This document shows, one piece after another, positions 1 to 8,194 of a DNA stretch of 37,438 nucleotides (the stretch's first letter is position 1; the number at the start of each line of letters is the position of its first letter). A program made the position numbers and the translations under genes. The notes beneath the pieces are model-generated. The model was not told where the DNA came from. It searched no databases and saw only the letters and a list, made by a program, of their open reading frames with translations. Origin of the DNA: Verrucomicrobiaceae bacterium (lineage in GTDB: Bacteria; Verrucomicrobiota; Verrucomicrobiia; Verrucomicrobiales; Akkermansiaceae). Where the stretch lies: the NCBI GenBank assembly GCA_027486655.1, contig JAIXOR010000046.1, positions 1-37,438 of the forward strand, read 5' to 3'.

Positions 1-756
1 CGTTCCTCCGGTCGCGAGGCCGCAGCTTCCGCGATCCATGCGCGTTTCACCTACCGCATGCACAACCTCTCCGAGTTCATGAAAACCCTGCTCCAGCGCT
101 TCACCCGCTGGTTCAACCGGACCCACGACCGCAGCGGCACCCTGTGGGAAGAGCGCTACAAAAGCGTCATCGTCGAGGACGGCATCGCGGCAAGGACCAT
201 GGCCGCCTACATCGACCTCAACCCGGTGCGCGCCGGCATTGTCAGCGATCCGGCCGAATACCGCTGGAGCAGCTACGGTGAAGCCGTGGGCGGCGGAGCA
301 AAGGGCAATGGAAAAAAGGCACGCGAAGGTCTGGTCCGAGCCTGCATGAGCCATCACGGCGCCGGTTTTGAAGCCGAGAAATGGAAGGAAGTCTCGCGGA
401 TCTATCGAAGAGCCCTCGGCCTGGCTCTGGGCCGGAAAAGCGGCAACGCACAGGTGGAAAAAGTCACGGCCGACAAACCTGTTAGGCCACCCATGAACAG
501 CGCCGAAGCCCTCGAAGCCAAGGACAACGGCACGTTACTGCCCGACCTTGGCATGGCGGCCATGCTGCGGCGACGTGTGAGGTATTTCACCGACGGCGCG
601 GTGATCGGGAGCCGCGGGTTTGTGAACGAAGTATTCGTCGCCTCACGGCACCGCTTCTCGGCAAAGCGCAAAGACGGCGCGAGGCGGATGAAGGGAGCCG
701 GCCGCGAAGCGGTAGGGGTTTTGTGGAGCGCAAGGGACTTGCGGGTGCGGGTGTGA
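1..756 (+). CDS. REP-associated (IS200-like, Y1) transposase, 5' truncated by window edge
   Basis: The frame is open from base 1, so the N-terminal catalytic part (HUH motif) lies outside the window. What remains has the hallmarks of RAYT-type transposases: the helix FTRWFNRTHDRSGTLWEERY, the segment AAYIDLNPVRAGIV, then EYRWSSYGEA. The C-terminal tail includes a region around RGFVNEVF that is common in verrucomicrobial members. In this family a single-strand transposase acts on REP hairpins and is usually a domesticated single-copy gene. No REP hairpin was recognised within the short downstream gap. The stop is at 754-756. The first in-frame ATG at 58 is internal to the domain and is not a credible start. 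Family call is secure; whether it is active cannot be judged without the N-terminus. Confidence 0.85.
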   Translation, partial: RSSGREAAASAIHARFTYRMHNLSEFMKTLLQRFTRWFNRTHDRSGTLWEERYKSVIVEDGIAARTMAAYIDLNPVRAGIVSDPAEYRWSSYGEAVGGGAKGNGKKAREGLVRACMSHHGAGFEAEKWKEVSRIYRRALGLALGRKSGNAQVEKVTADKPVRPPMNSAEALEAKDNGTLLPDLGMAAMLRRRVRYFTDGAVIGSRGFVNEVFVASRHRFSAKRKDGARRMKGAGREAVGVLWSARDLRVRV

Positions 757-790
757 CCCGGATAGAGACTCGCATTCGAAGATCGAAGCC

Positions 791-2227
791 TCAGGGCAGG
801 ATCATGAAAAGTCCTCCTTGGCTGGCCCAGTCGGCGACGGGAACGGGCACCCATCTGCGTTCAAATGCGGGTCCCCAGGAATCGCTGACGGCCAACTCAC
901 CGGTTTTCTCATTGTAACCGACGATCATGCAGATGTGATAGGCCTTGGACGGTTTGGGTTTGGCTGCGATGTTTTTTGCTTCTTTGCCAATTTCCCCAGC
1001 ATAAGCGGTCCAATCGTTGACGCTGCGTCGTTTGGTGGTGTTTTGGTTTGCGGTGCGGTTGTAGTCTTCGACGGACATCATGGTCCACATGACGGGGATG
1101 CCTTCGTCGATGTAGCGCTTCACCTCGCGGATGCGGAGTTCCTTGGGGCGTTCATCGCGGGTCCGTCGTCCTTTGCGGTAGACGGAGGAGCGCACGTTTT
1201 CGAGGAGTTTTTCCACCGAGGTGCCGCCGCCAATGCCGGACTCGCCGATCATGGCGAGGAGATACATGTCGGTTTCGATGCCCATGGTGCGCATGGCTCG
1301 TTCGAAGGTGGCTGGCACGCAGTAGCCTTTGGGCCCCTGGTCGACCATGGGGATCTGGGAAATTGCGACGTCGCCATTGGGCTCACGGACGACTGAAGAA
1401 CGCAGTCGCTCGCGCAGTGTGGTTTCCTTCATGCGCGAGGTGCGGCCGCCACTGTCTGCGAATTCGAGGGGGACGATGGCGAGTGAAACGTATTCGCCTT
1501 CCTCGGAGGAGAGGAGGAGTGAGTTACCGTTCCAGTCCCAGCGCTGGATTTTCCTCCGAGCCTTGCCCTCGCCGAAGCGTTGGATGTCACCCGGTCCGAG
1601 GGTCTCGGTCAGGGCCTTGGCGATGGTCGCCTCGTCCTTTTCCATGGCCTCGGCGAGGGTTTTGGCGGTGCTGGTGGTGCCGCCCTTGAAGTGGTTTTCG
1701 GCCTCTCCGGCCTGGCTGCCGAAGTCACCTTTGTTGGCATAAACCACGGAGAGGCTGCTGGCAGTGCCATCTTCCCCTGCATACAGGGCGACTGAGTAGG
1801 GCATGGCGCCGAAAAGCCGGTATCCGGCCACCCGTGATGCGTAAAGCCGCCAGCTTTTGCTGAATTTGGATGAGGACTCGGTGCGCAGTTTGAGGACGGC
1901 GGCGATGTCATCGGCGGGTCGGCATTCGAACGGGGTGCCGGTGAAAAGCGGGTGACCGGCGGTCAGGTTGAGTCTGGCAATCTCCGAATCGAGCCGTTTC
2001 GCCGCCAGGTCAAAGGAAGCGCGGTCCGCGGCAAGCAGCAGATCCGGGCTGACTTCGAAGATCCTTCCATCGGCCTTGCGGCGGAGGAGGTAGGAATTGT
2101 CACGCTTTCCTTCGAATCGGGCCTCGATGCGCAGACCTTGGCCATCACCGAGAGTGCGCCACTCGGAGGCGTCGCAGAGCGACAGAGCGCAGGCAAAACT
2201 CAAAAGCATCCACAAACCCACCTTCAT
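791..2227 (-). CDS. Secreted C39-like cysteine peptidase with N-terminal SHD1-like domain
   Basis: 478 residues, ATG start. Residues 1-20 form a signal peptide ending near CDA. Residues 22-65 resemble the SLA1-homology (SHD1) module found in many planctomycete and verrucomicrobial exported proteins. The C-terminal third is a peptidase C39-like fold: the motif QGPKGYCVPATFER places the nucleophile at Cys303, AYHICMIVGY gives His431, and AVSDSWG gives Asp449, so a full Cys-His-Asp triad is present. There is no ABC transporter or bacteriocin precursor nearby, so it is not a bacteriocin-leader peptidase; a periplasmic or extracellular role is inferred. The middle section (about 100-280) is unrecognised. 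It is followed 67 bases upstream by the next minus-strand gene, possibly in one transcript. Confidence 0.75.
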   Translation of the reverse strand: MKVGLWMLLSFACALSLCDASEWRTLGDGQGLRIEARFEGKRDNSYLLRRKADGRIFEVSPDLLLAADRASFDLAAKRLDSEIARLNLTAGHPLFTGTPFECRPADDIAAVLKLRTESSSKFSKSWRLYASRVAGYRLFGAMPYSVALYAGEDGTASSLSVVYANKGDFGSQAGEAENHFKGGTTSTAKTLAEAMEKDEATIAKALTETLGPGDIQRFGEGKARRKIQRWDWNGNSLLLSSEEGEYVSLAIVPLEFADSGGRTSRMKETTLRERLRSSVVREPNGDVAISQIPMVDQGPKGYCVPATFERAMRTMGIETDMYLLAMIGESGIGGGTSVEKLLENVRSSVYRKGRRTRDERPKELRIREVKRYIDEGIPVMWTMMSVEDYNRTANQNTTKRRSVNDWTAYAGEIGKEAKNIAAKPKPSKAYHICMIVGYNEKTGELAVSDSWGPAFERRWVPVPVADWASQGGLFMILP

Positions 2228-2294
2228 CGTCTTCAGTGAAGCGCGATCCGGCGGTGAGGAGCAAGGCTGGATCTTCGAATGCCAGCAGCGGTTC

Positions 2295-2876
2295 TCAGGC
2301 GAGTTTGAGGCGCTCGTCCGATGCGAGTTTCTCGGTCAGTTCGGGCCATCCGCCAGGCACCTGAAGGTTGAAGCACTCGAGATAAAGTGTGAGCAGGCGG
2401 GGATCGAAGAGTTCGACAAGGCGGTCGACCGTGGACGCGAGGCGCTCGGCGTCGAGTTTCTTGGGGAGGTCGCCGACGACAGAGCCTTTGCCGTCGTGGG
2501 GGATGCCCATGCCGTCGCAGAACATGGCGAGGAGCGACTGCTGGCCGGCCATCAGATAGGCTTGGAGCAGGTGTTCGCCGATGGTGTCGCAGGCGTTGAT
2601 TTTAAGGGTTTTGTGGATCCAGGCGTACTGTTCGGCGAGCGATTTCTTCTCGACGAAGACGGGCCGGAGCTTGCGGTTTCCAGCGAGGGTGGCAACGGCG
2701 GATTTGTAGACGTTGCGATCGTTGGCGCGGAACCAATCAAGCATCTGGGTCACAATGGAGGGGTCGACGGCGGCGTAGAGTTCGTGGGCTTTCACAGGGT
2801 GGAAATGGATGAGGGCGGAAGTCAAAGCGTTCGCCGCGGGTGTGGCAAGGTCGGAGAGGGGGAAATTTCCCGACAC
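2295..2876 (-). CDS. Hypothetical protein, unknown family
   Basis: 193 residues beginning at a GTG (2874-2876); no ATG lies upstream before the in-frame stop, and the first downstream ATG would remove about 44 residues. No signal peptide or membrane segment is visible. The protein looks mostly helical, with leucine-rich helices such as RLVELFDPRLLTLYLECFNL near the C-terminus and a histidine-containing N-terminal segment (ALIHFHPVKAHELYAA). I do not recognise the family. It lies between two exported enzymes on the same strand with gaps of 67 and 45 bases, so it may share their transcript. Evidence that it is real is the frame length and natural protein composition only. Confidence 0.6.
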   Translation of the reverse strand: MSGNFPLSDLATPAANALTSALIHFHPVKAHELYAAVDPSIVTQMLDWFRANDRNVYKSAVATLAGNRKLRPVFVEKKSLAEQYAWIHKTLKINACDTIGEHLLQAYLMAGQQSLLAMFCDGMGIPHDGKGSVVGDLPKKLDAERLASTVDRLVELFDPRLLTLYLECFNLQVPGGWPELTEKLASDERLKLA

Positions 2877-2921
2877 GGGGTGGCTTTGGGGGGGACGGAA
2901 AGGTGGGTGAGTCCAGGAAAC

Positions 2922-4340
2922 TCAGCGGAGGGCGAGGACTTTGGGGCTGCTGGTGTTGCCGAAGCGGTCAATGGCAGTCACGGCGATGGCATCTGCCCTG
3001 GGGATAGTGGTCCGGCCTGCTCCGACGTGGGCGATCCTGACGGTGCTCCAGCGGCTGCCCACGCGGGACTGGACGGCGATTTTGGCGGTGTTTCCGTCGG
3101 GTTTCCATGAGACCAGGGTGACCTCGCCCTGGATGGCGGCGCTCACGCCGGGGGCAGCGGGCGGGTCGTCCTGGATCCACGGCATGGGGGGGATGGCTGC
3201 GGGTTGGGTGTAGGTGCCCGCGAGTTTGGTGGCGATGCCGCCGCGGTTGGTGACGAGGCTTTTGGCGCTCCAGTGGATGTGGCCATTCCAATTGCGGCCG
3301 ATCTGGCGGCTGAGCGCGATCTGGTTGGTGATTTCCGAAGCCGGGCGTCCGGGGTCTTCGGACGATTGGATGCGGGCGGTGGCGATGCCGGGCCACACCG
3401 GGCGGCTGCCTTGCTGGCGCCACCATTCGAGGAGGGCTGGAAAACTTTGCTTTGCTGGGGAGATGCGCCAGTAGAGTTGGGGGGCGAGGTAGTCCACCCA
3501 GCCGTTCTTGAGCCATTTGCGGGAGTCCCCGGCGAGTTGCTCGTAGCTGTCGAGCCCCGCCTCGATGCCGGAGGGCACGCCGGGCCGCCAGATGCCGAAG
3601 GGGCTGATGCCGACACGGACCCAGGCTTTGCGCGACTTCACCGATTGGTAGAGGCTGCTGACGAAACCGTCGACGTAAGCGCGGCGCTGCGCTGGTGTGC
3701 GGCCGTCCGGGAAGCTCATGCCGCCGGTGGGGTATGGGTAGAAGTAGTCATCGAGATGGACGCCATCGATGTCGTAGCGGTTGACCACATCCATGATCGC
3801 GTTGAGGGCGCGTTTGCGGGTTTCCTGATGGGCGGGATCGCACCAGACGAGCGAGCCGTAGCGGCGGGTGATTCCGGGAGCGGCCTTGCAGACATGGTTT
3901 CCGGAAACGGGGTGATCGGTATTGCAGAGGGCGCGGAAGGGATTGAACCAGGCATGCACCTCGATGCCACGGGCGTGGGCCTCGCGGATGCAGTAGGCGA
4001 GCGGGTCATAGCCGGGCGAGCGTCCCATGGTGCCGGTGAGCCACGGGCTCCAGGGTTCGAGTGACGACTGATAGACGGCATCGCACTGGGGTCGCACCTG
4101 GAAGAGCACCGCGTTCATGCGGAGGGCGGCCACCTTGTCGAGGATGGCGCGCATTTCCGCCTGCTGGGTGGAGGCACTGAGCCCCTTGGCGCTGGGCCAG
4201 TCCAGATTGTGGACCGTGGCGACCCATGCCCCGCGGAATTCGCGGGCGAGTTGGGGCGGGCGTTCGGTCGCCGGGGCATAGGATTGGGCTGCGGCGAGTC
4301 CCGCGGCGCAAACAAGTGAGGTGAGAATCCGGGCGAGCAT
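2922..4340 (-). CDS. Secreted glycoside hydrolase-like protein, GHL10/DUF187 family
   Basis: 472 residues, ATG start. Signal peptide at residues 1-19 (cleavage after LAAA). The N-terminal barrel begins with EFRGAWVATVHNLDWPS, followed by NAVLFQVRPQCDAVY, the loop GIEVHAWFNPFRA and, around residue 195, DGVHLDDYFYPYP; this series is diagnostic of the GHL10 (DUF187) TIM-barrel family. Characterised relatives cleave denuded peptidoglycan glycan strands or related glycans, so a wall or polysaccharide role outside the cytoplasm is likely but the substrate is not shown. The last ~100 residues look like a fibronectin III-type beta-sandwich (SWKPDGNTAKIAVQSR). It is the first gene of a leftward run; its promoter should lie in the gap 4341-4655. 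Confidence 0.85.
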   Translation of the reverse strand: MLARILTSLVCAAGLAAAQSYAPATERPPQLAREFRGAWVATVHNLDWPSAKGLSASTQQAEMRAILDKVAALRMNAVLFQVRPQCDAVYQSSLEPWSPWLTGTMGRSPGYDPLAYCIREAHARGIEVHAWFNPFRALCNTDHPVSGNHVCKAAPGITRRYGSLVWCDPAHQETRKRALNAIMDVVNRYDIDGVHLDDYFYPYPTGGMSFPDGRTPAQRRAYVDGFVSSLYQSVKSRKAWVRVGISPFGIWRPGVPSGIEAGLDSYEQLAGDSRKWLKNGWVDYLAPQLYWRISPAKQSFPALLEWWRQQGSRPVWPGIATARIQSSEDPGRPASEITNQIALSRQIGRNWNGHIHWSAKSLVTNRGGIATKLAGTYTQPAAIPPMPWIQDDPPAAPGVSAAIQGEVTLVSWKPDGNTAKIAVQSRVGSRWSTVRIAHVGAGRTTIPRADAIAVTAIDRFGNTSSPKVLALR

Positions 4341-4406
4341 GCGGGAGGATGCGCCAATCCCGTGGTTTCGGCAAGCGCGCTTGATCGGCCGCCGCGGGGC
4401 TTTGTC

Positions 4407-4463
4407 TCAGCGCCTCCGTTTCACAAGATCGCCATAGGCGGCGATGCAGCGTGCGCGGATGGC
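4407..4463 (-). pseudogene. Relic of the 3' end of an aguB-like gene
   Basis: Read on the minus strand this stretch encodes RARCIAAYGDLVKRRR followed by a stop, and is closed upstream by an in-frame stop at 4464-4466. The C-terminus of the intact amidase gene at 10319-11176 reads RRIEAYGDLVKRWRA plus stop. At DNA level, 4416-4459 matches 10331-10374 in 37 of 44 positions without gaps, in the same orientation. Such a match between an intergenic gap and a gene end is unlikely by chance, so it is best read as what is left of a second N-carbamoylputrescine amidase gene or a duplicated end. Nothing else of the gene is recognisable in the gap. The rest of 4341-4655 holds no convincing gene; it should contain the promoter of the GHL10 gene. 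Confidence 0.6.
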
Positions 4464-4655
4464 TCACGCGTCGACTCAAACGATATCCTAGCGCGACGGT
4501 GGGCCCTGGCCTGGAATCACCATCTGCAGGGAAAACATCCCGTCGGATCCATGTAGGCACCTTCCCCTTCGTCCGGCGATCGCTTTTCACCGGCAATTAC
4601 ATAGTGATGCATGACAGTGTTTCCTTTCCGTCGGGGCCTGTTGAATTCGGCTGCC

Positions 4656-5240
4656 TCAATGCCGCAAGGTCTGGATCAGGATCAAGACCGGGATGACAGG
4701 CAGCGCGATCAAGGCGTCCAGCAGTGTGCGGCGCACCCGCTTGAAGTTGATTTCGATATGTTTGCGCTCAGTCCACAGCAGGAAGTTGGGGAAAAACAAC
4801 GGCACGCGCCGTTCATACTCGGCAAAGTCCTCGAACTTCTCGCGTAGAAAACCCGCTTCGTTGCGCATCATCGGATAGAAAATCGCGAGATAGGCCACCG
4901 CGCAAAGAACGGTGAAATCCAACCGGCCCGAGACCAGGCCGAGGCCGAGTGCCATCAGGAACGAGGAGAAATAGAGAGGATTGCGGCAGACCGAGTAGAA
5001 TTCGGTCATCACGATCACCCGGTCTTTGTGTCCACCGATGGAGAGTGTGGCAAAGACACGGCCGATGATCCCGAGGAATACGAGCGCAGCTCCGATGATC
5101 CAGGCGAAGACAAGCTTCAGGGAATCAAGTGGCAACGGATCGCGAACCAAGAGGAGATAACTCAAAAGTGCCGCCACGAGGAGGACGAAGAGGGTCTTGC
5201 GGTGCAGGTTCGAAAACCCTTGTTGCCGGAGTCTAGACAT
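4656..5240 (-). CDS. ICMT/PEMT-like integral membrane methyltransferase
   Basis: 194 residues from the ATG at 5238-5240; the longer open frame upstream lies inside the PAP2 gene and is not used. Membrane segments are at about 16-33, 43-62, 90-122 and 173-190. The motif CRNPLYFSSFLMALG and the helix-end series NEAGFLREKFEDFAEYERRVP match the SAM-binding region of the isoprenylcysteine carboxyl methyltransferase/phospholipid methyltransferase superfamily (usual form RHPxY...E...F...Y..Y...VP). Bacteria lack prenyl-CaaX proteins, so a lipid or small-molecule methyl acceptor is more likely. It is the last gene of the two-component envelope operon, 26 bases after the PAP2 gene, which hints at modification of a membrane lipid or envelope polymer. 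Substrate unknown. Confidence 0.75.
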   Translation of the reverse strand: MSRLRQQGFSNLHRKTLFVLLVAALLSYLLLVRDPLPLDSLKLVFAWIIGAALVFLGIIGRVFATLSIGGHKDRVIVMTEFYSVCRNPLYFSSFLMALGLGLVSGRLDFTVLCAVAYLAIFYPMMRNEAGFLREKFEDFAEYERRVPLFFPNFLLWTERKHIEINFKRVRRTLLDALIALPVIPVLILIQTLRH

Positions 5241-5266
5241 ATATATGCGTTTGGATGGCTGGAGAA

Positions 5267-5989
5267 TCAAAGAGGGTCGCTGGTGGGGATTTCCAACTGA
5301 GCGCCTTGCGACGGATGGGGAATCCGGCGCAGTGCGAGGAAGACAACCCAGCAGACCAGGGCGCTGACAATCGTATGGCTCAGGAAGTGCGCGCCGCGAA
5401 GCATCTGATAGATGCCCATCAGGGCGCCGGCTCCAAGACCGGTGGCGAGTGCGGCGGTGCGTGCTTGGCGCGACCTTGCCAGGCCGGCAAGCGAGAGCAA
5501 TGCGAAGCCGCCGCTCGCGTGGCCTGCGGGAAAGCCGCGCCCGCGTTTTGAAGGACGATCTCCCGGTGGATAGGATCCGGCGACCTTCACATAGGGCGCA
5601 AAGCCTCCGTAACGCCGGATCTCGCGTGGGGTGAAGACGTTGGTCGAGGCCTTGCCGCCTGCGACCATTGCCGGTGCCAGCGCGAGTGTGCCCACGCAGA
5701 TCCAGAGGTCGCGTCTTGCGGCGTTTGGAAAAGGCAAGTGTGTCCTCCATCGATCGGGTGCGCATGCCAGCAAAAGCAGGAACAGGCCGGCCAGCCAGAT
5801 CATGATTTTGGGTGCGGTGTAGCACAGGAGGTGCGGCCAGTGCGCATTCCAATCCACCCACCAGGTCCCTGCATGGAAATCAAAGAGCCGGTCCTGCACG
5901 GACAGGTCGATTCCCGTGCACTCGAACAAGCCGAACACCAACCCGAGAAGCAGCAGGGAGGCGGACAAGGTGCGGTCCATGGCATCCAT
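5267..5989 (-). CDS. PAP2-family membrane phosphatase (COG3907 type)
   Basis: 240 residues, ATG at 5987-5989. About five or six membrane helices (for example 9-27, 60-76, 98-112, 161-170, 183-196, 207-220). The PAP2 signature is present in three parts: Lys113 to Arg122 in GGKASTNVFTPR, PAGHASGG with His157, and RGAHFLSHT with Arg198 and His205. The wording of these motifs matches the membrane-associated PAP2 group often found beside lipid A phosphoethanolamine transferase genes such as mcr-1 and eptA. Expected role: dephosphorylation of a lipid phosphate or pyrophosphate on the periplasmic face. It starts 3 bases after the stop of the upstream phosphotransferase gene, so the two are almost certainly co-translated and likely act on the same lipid pool. 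Confidence 0.85.
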   Translation of the reverse strand: MDAMDRTLSASLLLLGLVFGLFECTGIDLSVQDRLFDFHAGTWWVDWNAHWPHLLCYTAPKIMIWLAGLFLLLLACAPDRWRTHLPFPNAARRDLWICVGTLALAPAMVAGGKASTNVFTPREIRRYGGFAPYVKVAGSYPPGDRPSKRGRGFPAGHASGGFALLSLAGLARSRQARTAALATGLGAGALMGIYQMLRGAHFLSHTIVSALVCWVVFLALRRIPHPSQGAQLEIPTSDPL

Positions 5990-5992
5990 GAT

Positions 5993-7948
5993 TCAGCGCA
6001 GGGTGATCGGAGCTCCTGCGGCGGCCTGTTTCAATCCGCCGCTGCGGAAAAGCCAGGACGCGCTCTGATAGAAAATGGTGGTGTCACGGACAAGCGGTGC
6101 CGCCTTCACCGGATCGATGGGCGACAAGGCTCCGGTGGAAGGATCATAGGCATGGGTTGCCGGTTGCCGGTTGGGTTTGAGGATCGTGATTCCCTCGTCC
6201 CTGAGGAGGGCGATTTTCTGATAGTTGCTCACAAAGGCACGTCCTGGAAGGGTGGCGGCGGATTCCGCAAGTTGGTCGTTGCCGTATCCCAGAGTCAGAT
6301 GGTTCCAACCGAGAAGGCCGAGCACCGTTGGCATCACGTCGATCTGGCTGCATAGCTTTGAGATTCTGCGGGCTGGCACGAGCTTCGGATTGTAGAGCAG
6401 GGCGGGGATGTGGTATTTGGTGACGTCCAGTTCGGCTTTTCCCGCGCTGCTGGCGCAGTGGTCCGAGACGATGACGAAGAGCGTATTGTCAAACCAAGGC
6501 CGCTTGCGTGCCTCCTCGATCAAGTGGCCGACGGCCCAGTCCGCGTATTTCACGGCAGGCTTGCGGCCGTGGGGTTTCATGTCGATGCGTCCGTCCGGGA
6601 AATCATAGGGCCGGTGGTTGCTGGTGGTCATGCAGAAGTAGTGGAAGGGCTTGCCTGCCGCGTAGTCAGCGTCCGCCTCCGAGATGGTTTTTTGGAACAG
6701 GTCTTCATCGCAGGCTCCCCACGAGGTTTTCATGGTGACATCCTCTTTTTTCCACGCGTTCACATCCATGATGCGGCATCCTGCGGTGGAGTAGAAGCGG
6801 TTCATGAAGTCGAAGCGGCCGTCACCGCCGTAGAAGAACGCGCAATCGTATCCTCGATCGAGGAAGGGGGTGAACGAGGTGGTCAGGTTCGTTCCTTCCG
6901 GCCGGTAGAGGATGGACTGGCCGGGGGTGGGTGGAAGACTGAGCGTGATGGCCTCCATGCCGCGCACGGTGCGCGTGCCGGTGGCGAAAAGGTTGTCGAA
7001 AAAGACCGATTCCCCGGCGAGCCGGTTGAGGTTGGGCGTGAGTGTGGGTTTGCCGCCGAGGTAGCTCATGTATGAGCCGCTCATGCTTTCCATGCAGACG
7101 AGGATGACATTCCAGCGGTTTTCATGTCCGGTGCCTGCAATCGAACGGCGCAGGTCGTCCGTGCGGTCAGTGGCCATGGGGGCGTCTTTATTGGCGAGAA
7201 GGCCGCGGGCCGCCGCGAGGCATTCGTCCTTGGGCAGGGTGGGATACCACTTCTCGTATTCCAGCTCCATTTGCCGGAAGGCGGCAAGGAACGACCAGCA
7301 GCCGTTTTTCGCGATTTCGGCGTGATACTGGTTGGTGAATCCCGGCATTGACGCCTGGTTGACCAATCCTGTCGCAAGAGCGGGCAAAGCGGTGCCCGCG
7401 AGTGCCCAGAAAAGGCGGTCTTTCGCGGAGGAGCCGCCGCCGACGGCGAAACGGAAGCCTCCGAAGCGGTGCATGATCCAGGTGGCGGCGCAGGCCATGG
7501 CCGCGATCGCGGCAAGGATCGGTTTCATCGGATAGGATTCGTTGATGTTTCCCATCACCTCCTGGGTCCAGACGAGGTAATCGACGGCGATGAAGTTGAA
7601 ACGCGCGCCGAATTCGTCCCAGAAGAACCATTCCGCTGTGGTGATGAAGACGAGCAGAGCGATGAATACGGTGAAGCCCGCCATGAGCAGGGGTTTTCCC
7701 AAGCGGGATGACCAAAAGCGGGATGGCAACAAAACGCCCGCCAGCCACCACGGGATCGCGGCGAACAACGCGGCAGCGGCATCGAAGGCCAGGCCGGTGG
7801 CGAATGCGCCTGTGACCGACATGTCCCAAGTGATTTCATGGCGTGCGGTGATCAGCAAGGCCATGCGAGAGATCATCGAGGCTAACAGGAACAGCGAGAA
7901 ACCGATCAACGCAAGACGGCCGGGGATGGAGCGGAATGGATGGAGCAT
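5993..7948 (-). CDS. LtaS/MdoB-type membrane phosphotransferase (sulfatase fold)
   Basis: 651 residues from the ATG at 7946-7948 (MLHPFRSIPG); an upstream ATG at 8131 would add 61 non-hydrophobic residues that overlap another small gene, so it is rejected. The N-terminus has five membrane helices (about 12-34, 45-75, 87-104, 142-160, 178-196). The C-terminal domain has the alkaline-phosphatase fold: NVILVCMESMSG with Glu287 (metal ligand), FATGTRTVRGMEA with the probable threonine nucleophile (Thr325 or Thr327), and IVSDHCA with the Asp-His metal ligands. The motif series is that of LTA synthase/phosphoglycerol transferase I rather than EptA. It should transfer phosphoglycerol or phosphoethanolamine from a phospholipid to an envelope acceptor. 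The two-component and PAP2 neighbours support an envelope-modification role. Confidence 0.85.
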   Translation of the reverse strand: MLHPFRSIPGRLALIGFSLFLLASMISRMALLITARHEITWDMSVTGAFATGLAFDAAAALFAAIPWWLAGVLLPSRFWSSRLGKPLLMAGFTVFIALLVFITTAEWFFWDEFGARFNFIAVDYLVWTQEVMGNINESYPMKPILAAIAAMACAATWIMHRFGGFRFAVGGGSSAKDRLFWALAGTALPALATGLVNQASMPGFTNQYHAEIAKNGCWSFLAAFRQMELEYEKWYPTLPKDECLAAARGLLANKDAPMATDRTDDLRRSIAGTGHENRWNVILVCMESMSGSYMSYLGGKPTLTPNLNRLAGESVFFDNLFATGTRTVRGMEAITLSLPPTPGQSILYRPEGTNLTTSFTPFLDRGYDCAFFYGGDGRFDFMNRFYSTAGCRIMDVNAWKKEDVTMKTSWGACDEDLFQKTISEADADYAAGKPFHYFCMTTSNHRPYDFPDGRIDMKPHGRKPAVKYADWAVGHLIEEARKRPWFDNTLFVIVSDHCASSAGKAELDVTKYHIPALLYNPKLVPARRISKLCSQIDVMPTVLGLLGWNHLTLGYGNDQLAESAATLPGRAFVSNYQKIALLRDEGITILKPNRQPATHAYDPSTGALSPIDPVKAAPLVRDTTIFYQSASWLFRSGGLKQAAAGAPITLR

Positions 7949-7968
7949 GGGTGTGTGGTGGAGCGGGC

Positions 7969-8103
7969 TCAACAGCGCATCCGGATGAGCTTTCCCGGCA
8001 GTGCCAGGAGTGCGCGAACCTGCAGGATCAGCACGGCGGCGATTCCGGCGAGAACGAGGAAGGCGAATCTTGTCAGATAGGCGTTGAGAAACCGTTGTTT
8101 CAT
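7969..8103 (-). CDS. Small single-pass membrane protein (44 aa)
   Basis: An ATG at 8101-8103 opens a 44-codon frame closed by TGA at 7969-7971, 20 bases before the phosphotransferase start. The protein begins MKQRFLNAYLTRFAFLVLAG, has one hydrophobic helix at about residues 13-28 flanked by arginines and lysines on both sides, and ends in a basic tail (KLIRMRC). An in-frame stop a few codons upstream fixes the start. Even smaller is an 18-codon frame at 8100-8156 whose TGA overlaps this ATG (ATGA); it could serve as a leader but has no other support. The 91 bases between this gene and the kinase hold nothing else. Position between kinase and phosphotransferase suggests a small accessory or regulator. 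Unrecognised family. Confidence 0.5.
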   Translation of the reverse strand: MKQRFLNAYLTRFAFLVLAGIAAVLILQVRALLALPGKLIRMRC

Positions 8104-8194
8104 GAAGCGGAGGCACCCTCAGGCAGGGCACGCACGCAATCTAGCCGGTCGAACATGAGAATCCGGTGAGAGATCCGGAATATTCCAAAGCGGT

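Noticed and set aside
2097..4064. Long plus-strand frames (2097-3110 and 3204-4064) opposite the hypothetical and GHL10 genes
   Set aside because: Shadow frames; the minus strand shows a signal peptide and family motifs.
7949..8131. N-terminal extension of the phosphotransferase to an upstream ATG
   Set aside because: The added 61 residues are Arg/Pro-rich without homology and overlap the small membrane protein gene in another frame; the ATG at 7946-7948 leads directly into a membrane helix.
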